Assembly (NCBI GenBank): GCA_002419585.1
Contig: DIGJ01000002.1
Location: 307,856 to 371,855 of the forward strand
Direction: 5' to 3'
Length of the DNA: 64,000 nt
DNA from: Lachnoclostridium sp. UBA5725
GTDB taxonomy: Bacteria; Bacillota; Clostridia; Lachnospirales; Lachnospiraceae
A program made the position numbers and the translations under genes. Below, one piece after another: positions 61,085 to 64,000 of this stretch. Every line of letters begins with the position of its first letter. Position 1 is the stretch's first letter. The notes under the pieces were generated by a model. It was not told the DNA's origin. It searched no databases and worked only from the letters and a program-made list of their open reading frames with translations.

Positions 61085-61863
61085 AAGGGGTTGTCGCACT
61101 AAATTCTGGTTTACCGGTGAGGGACGGACGCGGTGGATTTTGGGGAAGTCACGCAAAAGGTGCCGTGGATTTAGGGTTTTCGAAATTCGAATGGAGCGCA
61201 GGGACAGCCCTTAAAATCAGCCGCATTAAACACTCGGCAGAACCTCTAAGCAAGTAAGAATGGGCTCTTATGGGAGCTCTTCTTACTAGAGTTTCTACCT
61301 CATAATGCTAAAATGATTTCAAGGGCTGCCCCTGCGCTCCATTCGAATTATGAAGACTATGACCACCGCGCATTTTGCTGATTTTGGGAAACGGTCCCAC
61401 TGTGTTTATAATGTTAAAGTGAATACAAGAATTTAAATAGGAGTAGTAAAAAGAGAATGCAGATAGATTATTATGATAACTGCCTTTGACTTTTTACCAA
61501 ATTCACACCTGATTTTGGTTTTTCTATGGAATACCAGAAAACCAGCGAGTCCGTATTTCATAGTCAGCCATGAAAGGGGGAGCTCACAATTTATCATTCA
61601 ATTTACACGGCTCCCATGCTAGGATTTTATATCATTTAGCATATGGAACGTAAACTCAATCGAGGAATTGGCTCCCCTAAGAGCCAATTCCTCGATGTTT
61701 TGAGGTTACGTGGAATGTTTATGCGACTGATATAAAATCCTAGCATGGGAGCCGTGTAAATTGGACAAAGACTATAATTGCTCCGCCTTTCTTGGCGTCA
61801 CTCCGAAGTTAAAACTCGCGTCCTTCCTTCATTAAACCAGATTTTAGTGCGACATCCCCTTTT
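61085..61863. repeat. Nested palindromic element with ~29-bp terminal inverted repeats (family C composite)
   Basis: Outer arms at 61085-61113 (AAGGGGTTGTCGCACTAAA...) and 61833-61863 are near-perfect inverted repeats. Inside are a 28-bp inverted repeat with one mismatch (61185-61212/61321-61348) around an AGTAAGAA/TTCTTACT hairpin, and a perfect 14-bp stem CGAGGAATTGGCTC/GAGCCAATTCCTCG (61661-61674/61681-61694) at the centre of a longer ~180-bp diverged palindrome (61490-61845). The right part matches the repeat at 55852-56018. No transposase or real ORF is present; it fills 61021-61878 and looks like non-autonomous, MITE-like DNA. Confidence 0.65.
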
Positions 61864-61878
61864 TACTTGTAAATTGAA

Positions 61879-63312
61879 TTACTTTTCATTCCATATTTTA
61901 CTAGGCTGTGCTTTCGCTGTAGGGTATCGAAAGAGTAGCGTTTTCAAAGCTTCCCAATTGAATGGGAACAATGGCCAAAAATAACTCTTTTTGGCAAAGG
62001 TTGGCGTTGTAAAAATGGATAATAAAACGATGCATAGACTTATGATAAAGCCCCACAAGCTAAAAAATCCGGTACATACGACTATGAAGATACGGTAAAT
62101 ACGAATGGCCTCGCCGAATTCAATACTTGCTAAAGTGAGTGTCACAAGCATGGTAAGGGCTCCATAAAAAATAACTTCAACGCTTGCCCATTTTAGCTTA
62201 ATTGCAATATCGCTGATAATAAGACCACCAATGATTCCCATTGAACTTGATAATCCACTGGCAGCGCGTGAGGAGGAATATTTAAATAAATCAAGTCCAA
62301 ATTCAATAAATATTACATATAGTAAAAGGCGATAAGGTGATACAGCTTCCGTAGTGATTACTTTAAAGCCATCTAAATTTGGATAATAAGCACCAAGAAG
62401 GAGAAAGACAGGCAATAATAACAAACTTAAAACCATACATCCAAAGCGTAATAATCGAAGATAATTTCCGACGCAGGGACTTTTATAATAATCCTCTGGA
62501 CTTTGCGTGAACTGAAAGATGGTACATGGCAAGATAATAATAGTAGGTGAATTATCGATGATAAGAACTATGTGTCCTTCTAGAAGATAACTGCAGGCTA
62601 CATCTGGCCGTTCTGTGAGGTAAAAAGTTGGGAGCGGATTAAACCATCTTCGTTTCACTAAAAGTTCTTCCAGACTTTTTGTTCCCATGGTTAATGAAGT
62701 GACCACAAGAGAATCCATCTTAGTTTTTAATTTTCTTAATAAATCTTCATCGACGATTTCTCCAATGTATCCGATCGCTACATCAGTCTTGCTATCACTG
62801 CCAACTGATTTTATCTCAAACGTGAGGTTTGGGTTTCGGATTCTTCTACGAATCAATGCAGTATTTGAAACAAGAGTTTCTACAAAACCATCTTTCGCAC
62901 CGCGTGTTACCTTTTCTGTATCTGGCTCCATCATGGAGCGAGTTGGATAAGATCTGCTATCTATAATCATTACTTGTGAAAATCCATCAATAAAAAGAGC
63001 AGAAGGACCGCTTAATACATTTTTAATTATAACATTCCAGTCATTGGTTAATTGTACCTGTGAAAAACCAATTTTTTTGTTCATGAAATTCTGAATGTCT
63101 GAAATGGAAGTGTCTTTCATAAAATGGGGATCTTGTAAATCAGAGAATAATTCTCGTAAAATGGAGGATTCGATTAAGCCATTGACTCCAATCCAAAAGG
63201 CCTTTGTTTCACCGAAAAGCAAATCCCTTGAAATCAAATCAAAACTTTTTCCAATCGGGAAGAGTTGTTTCGCCATTTTAATATTTTCATCTAGTTGCGT
63301 GGATAATATCAT
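61879..63312 (-). CDS. GerA/SpoVAF-family spore germination protein
   Basis: The 477-residue protein has the GerA layout: ~270-residue soluble N-terminal domain (GPSALFIDGFSQVMIID; SRSYPTRSMMEPDTEKVTRGAKDGFVETL), then five or so membrane helices with the EAVSPYRLLLYVIFIEFGLDLFKYSS region and a basic C-tail. GerA-type A subunits form germinant receptors with GerB and GerC. No B or C gene is adjacent, so this may be a SpoVAF-like stand-alone protein or an orphan receptor subunit. Evidence that the organism sporulates. Confidence 0.88.
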   Translation of the reverse strand: MILSTQLDENIKMAKQLFPIGKSFDLISRDLLFGETKAFWIGVNGLIESSILRELFSDLQDPHFMKDTSISDIQNFMNKKIGFSQVQLTNDWNVIIKNVLSGPSALFIDGFSQVMIIDSRSYPTRSMMEPDTEKVTRGAKDGFVETLVSNTALIRRRIRNPNLTFEIKSVGSDSKTDVAIGYIGEIVDEDLLRKLKTKMDSLVVTSLTMGTKSLEELLVKRRWFNPLPTFYLTERPDVACSYLLEGHIVLIIDNSPTIIILPCTIFQFTQSPEDYYKSPCVGNYLRLLRFGCMVLSLLLLPVFLLLGAYYPNLDGFKVITTEAVSPYRLLLYVIFIEFGLDLFKYSSSRAASGLSSSMGIIGGLIISDIAIKLKWASVEVIFYGALTMLVTLTLASIEFGEAIRIYRIFIVVCTGFFSLWGFIISLCIVLLSIFTTPTFAKKSYFWPLFPFNWEALKTLLFRYPTAKAQPSKIWNEK

Positions 63313-63472
63313 GATAAAACCTCTTATCTTTTTTATGATTATTGTGAGCTAAAATATAAAAAATATGCAAAAAATATGGAATAAACAAAGCGATTATCAT
63401 TGTAGTAAAAGGGAAAACAGAATATATAACCAATAAAATTCATAAAATAGTAAAAAAATAAAGAGGTATACT

Positions 63473-63940
63473 ATGAAATTGAATACCAAACTGCTGATTA
63501 GCAGCATTTTTATTAGTGTTGGTGTAGGAGCATTAGCAGGTTTACTGACAACAGATAGTGTGCAGGTTTATGAGCAGTTAATAAAACCGCCATTATCACC
63601 ACCATCCTGGGTGTTTCCTGTTGTATGGACCGCTCTATACATACTGATGGGAATATCGGCACATCTGATCTCGATATCGGACGATCCAAGAAAAGAGCAG
63701 GCACTTAAAATATATGGAATGCAACTGTTCCTAAATTTTTGCTGGTCCATTGTCTTTTTTAATATGCAACAATATTTACTAGCTTTTGTAATTTTAGTTT
63801 TATTGTGGATATTAATCGTATTAATGATTCGTTCATTTAACAAAATCAATCCGTTGGCAGCGAAACTTCAGATACCTTATTTGCTCTGGGTAACATTTGC
63901 AGGTTATTTAAATTTGGCAATTTATTTTTTAAATAAGTAG
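63473..63940 (+). CDS. tspO: TspO/MBR-family membrane protein
   Basis: A 155-residue, five-helix protein with the TspO motifs IKPPLSPPSWVFPVVWTALYILMG, WSIVFF and PYLLWVTFAGYLN. Family members bind porphyrins and are linked to tetrapyrrole handling or stress. AAAGAGG lies upstream. Monocistronic as far as the window shows. Confidence 0.92.
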   Translation: MKLNTKLLISSIFISVGVGALAGLLTTDSVQVYEQLIKPPLSPPSWVFPVVWTALYILMGISAHLISISDDPRKEQALKIYGMQLFLNFCWSIVFFNMQQYLLAFVILVLLWILIVLMIRSFNKINPLAAKLQIPYLLWVTFAGYLNLAIYFLNK

Positions 63941-64000
63941 AACGACGAATATATAAAGGGGCATATGCAACAATAAATAGAAAAGAGGCAATTACAAACT

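Noticed and set aside
61005..61257. Two overlapping ORFs of 60-69 residues in the nested palindrome
   Set aside because: They lie within inverted repeats, have biased Arg/Gly composition and no start signals; they are by-products of repeat DNA.
1..64000. CRISPR arrays, rRNA, tRNA, transposases, prophage genes
   Set aside because: No regularly spaced repeats, no recognisable RNA gene and no integrase, transposase or phage protein was found among the frames.

Overview
The DNA is AT-rich, with Clostridia-style AGGAGG ribosome binding sites and occasional GTG/TTG starts. It carries a spore-germination (GerA-type) protein, ferredoxin-linked flavoproteins, a 2-hydroxyacyl-CoA dehydratase-type activase and a bacterial microcompartment (BMC) operon. 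This points to a spore-forming anaerobe of the Firmicutes, most likely Lachnospiraceae (Lachnoclostridium-like). No rRNA, tRNA, CRISPR array, transposase or phage gene was recognised.

Layout. 1-4.3 kb: end of a redox operon (ATP-dependent activase, 51-residue membrane protein, CdhC-like protein, 891-residue Fe-S/FAD oxidoreductase). 4.4-8.1 kb: aldose dehydrogenase-like protein and a BlaI/BlaR1-type regulator pair with two operators. 8.2-12.3 kb: Fur-family regulator and a zinc-type ABC importer operon. 12.3-13.8 kb: amino-acid permease. 14.2-24.7 kb: a complete chemosensory operon (cheY, cheA, hybrid kinase, receiver, cheW, MCP, cheR, cheB) behind a near-consensus sigma-A promoter. 24.7-31.5 kb: LysR/YeiH pair, YoaK-like protein, cupin, dCache chemoreceptor, secreted CAP-domain protein. 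52.1-59.1 kb: a second 891-residue oxidoreductase with a HypA-like protein, a GNAT acetyltransferase, a bacteriohemerythrin and an 831-residue CoA-disulfide reductase/rhodanese/TusA/DsrE fusion. 59.4-63.9 kb: a second FadR-type GntR regulator, a DUF4397-like protein, an orphan GerA/SpoVAF protein and TspO.

The centrepiece is 32-50.8 kb. A ribose-type ABC importer is followed by homologues of methylthioribose kinase (MtnK) and methylthioribose-1-phosphate isomerase (MtnA). After a divergent DeoR repressor comes a BMC operon: class II aldolase, CoA-acylating aldehyde dehydrogenase, four BMC-H shell proteins, PduL and an EutN/CcmL pentamer. Next come a solute-binding-protein homologue without signal peptide, a CoA-disulfide reductase, a CoA-transferase-fold pair, an iron alcohol dehydrogenase and divergent DhaK/DhaL. 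Kinase, isomerase and aldolase reproduce the logic of 5-deoxyribose salvage and the DHAP shunt: a 5-substituted ribose is split into DHAP and a two-carbon aldehyde. Here the aldehyde step appears to be packaged in a microcompartment. I infer a BMC for 5-deoxyribose and/or 5-methylthioribose, the waste products of radical-SAM and SAM-dependent chemistry. I do not know of a characterised BMC of this type.

Several intergenic regions carry palindromic repeats. One family is intercistronic and is flanked in one copy by a 25-bp direct repeat spanning the ribosome binding site. A second forms terminator-like structures between convergent genes. A third builds a roughly 780-bp nested palindrome at 61.1-61.9 kb.
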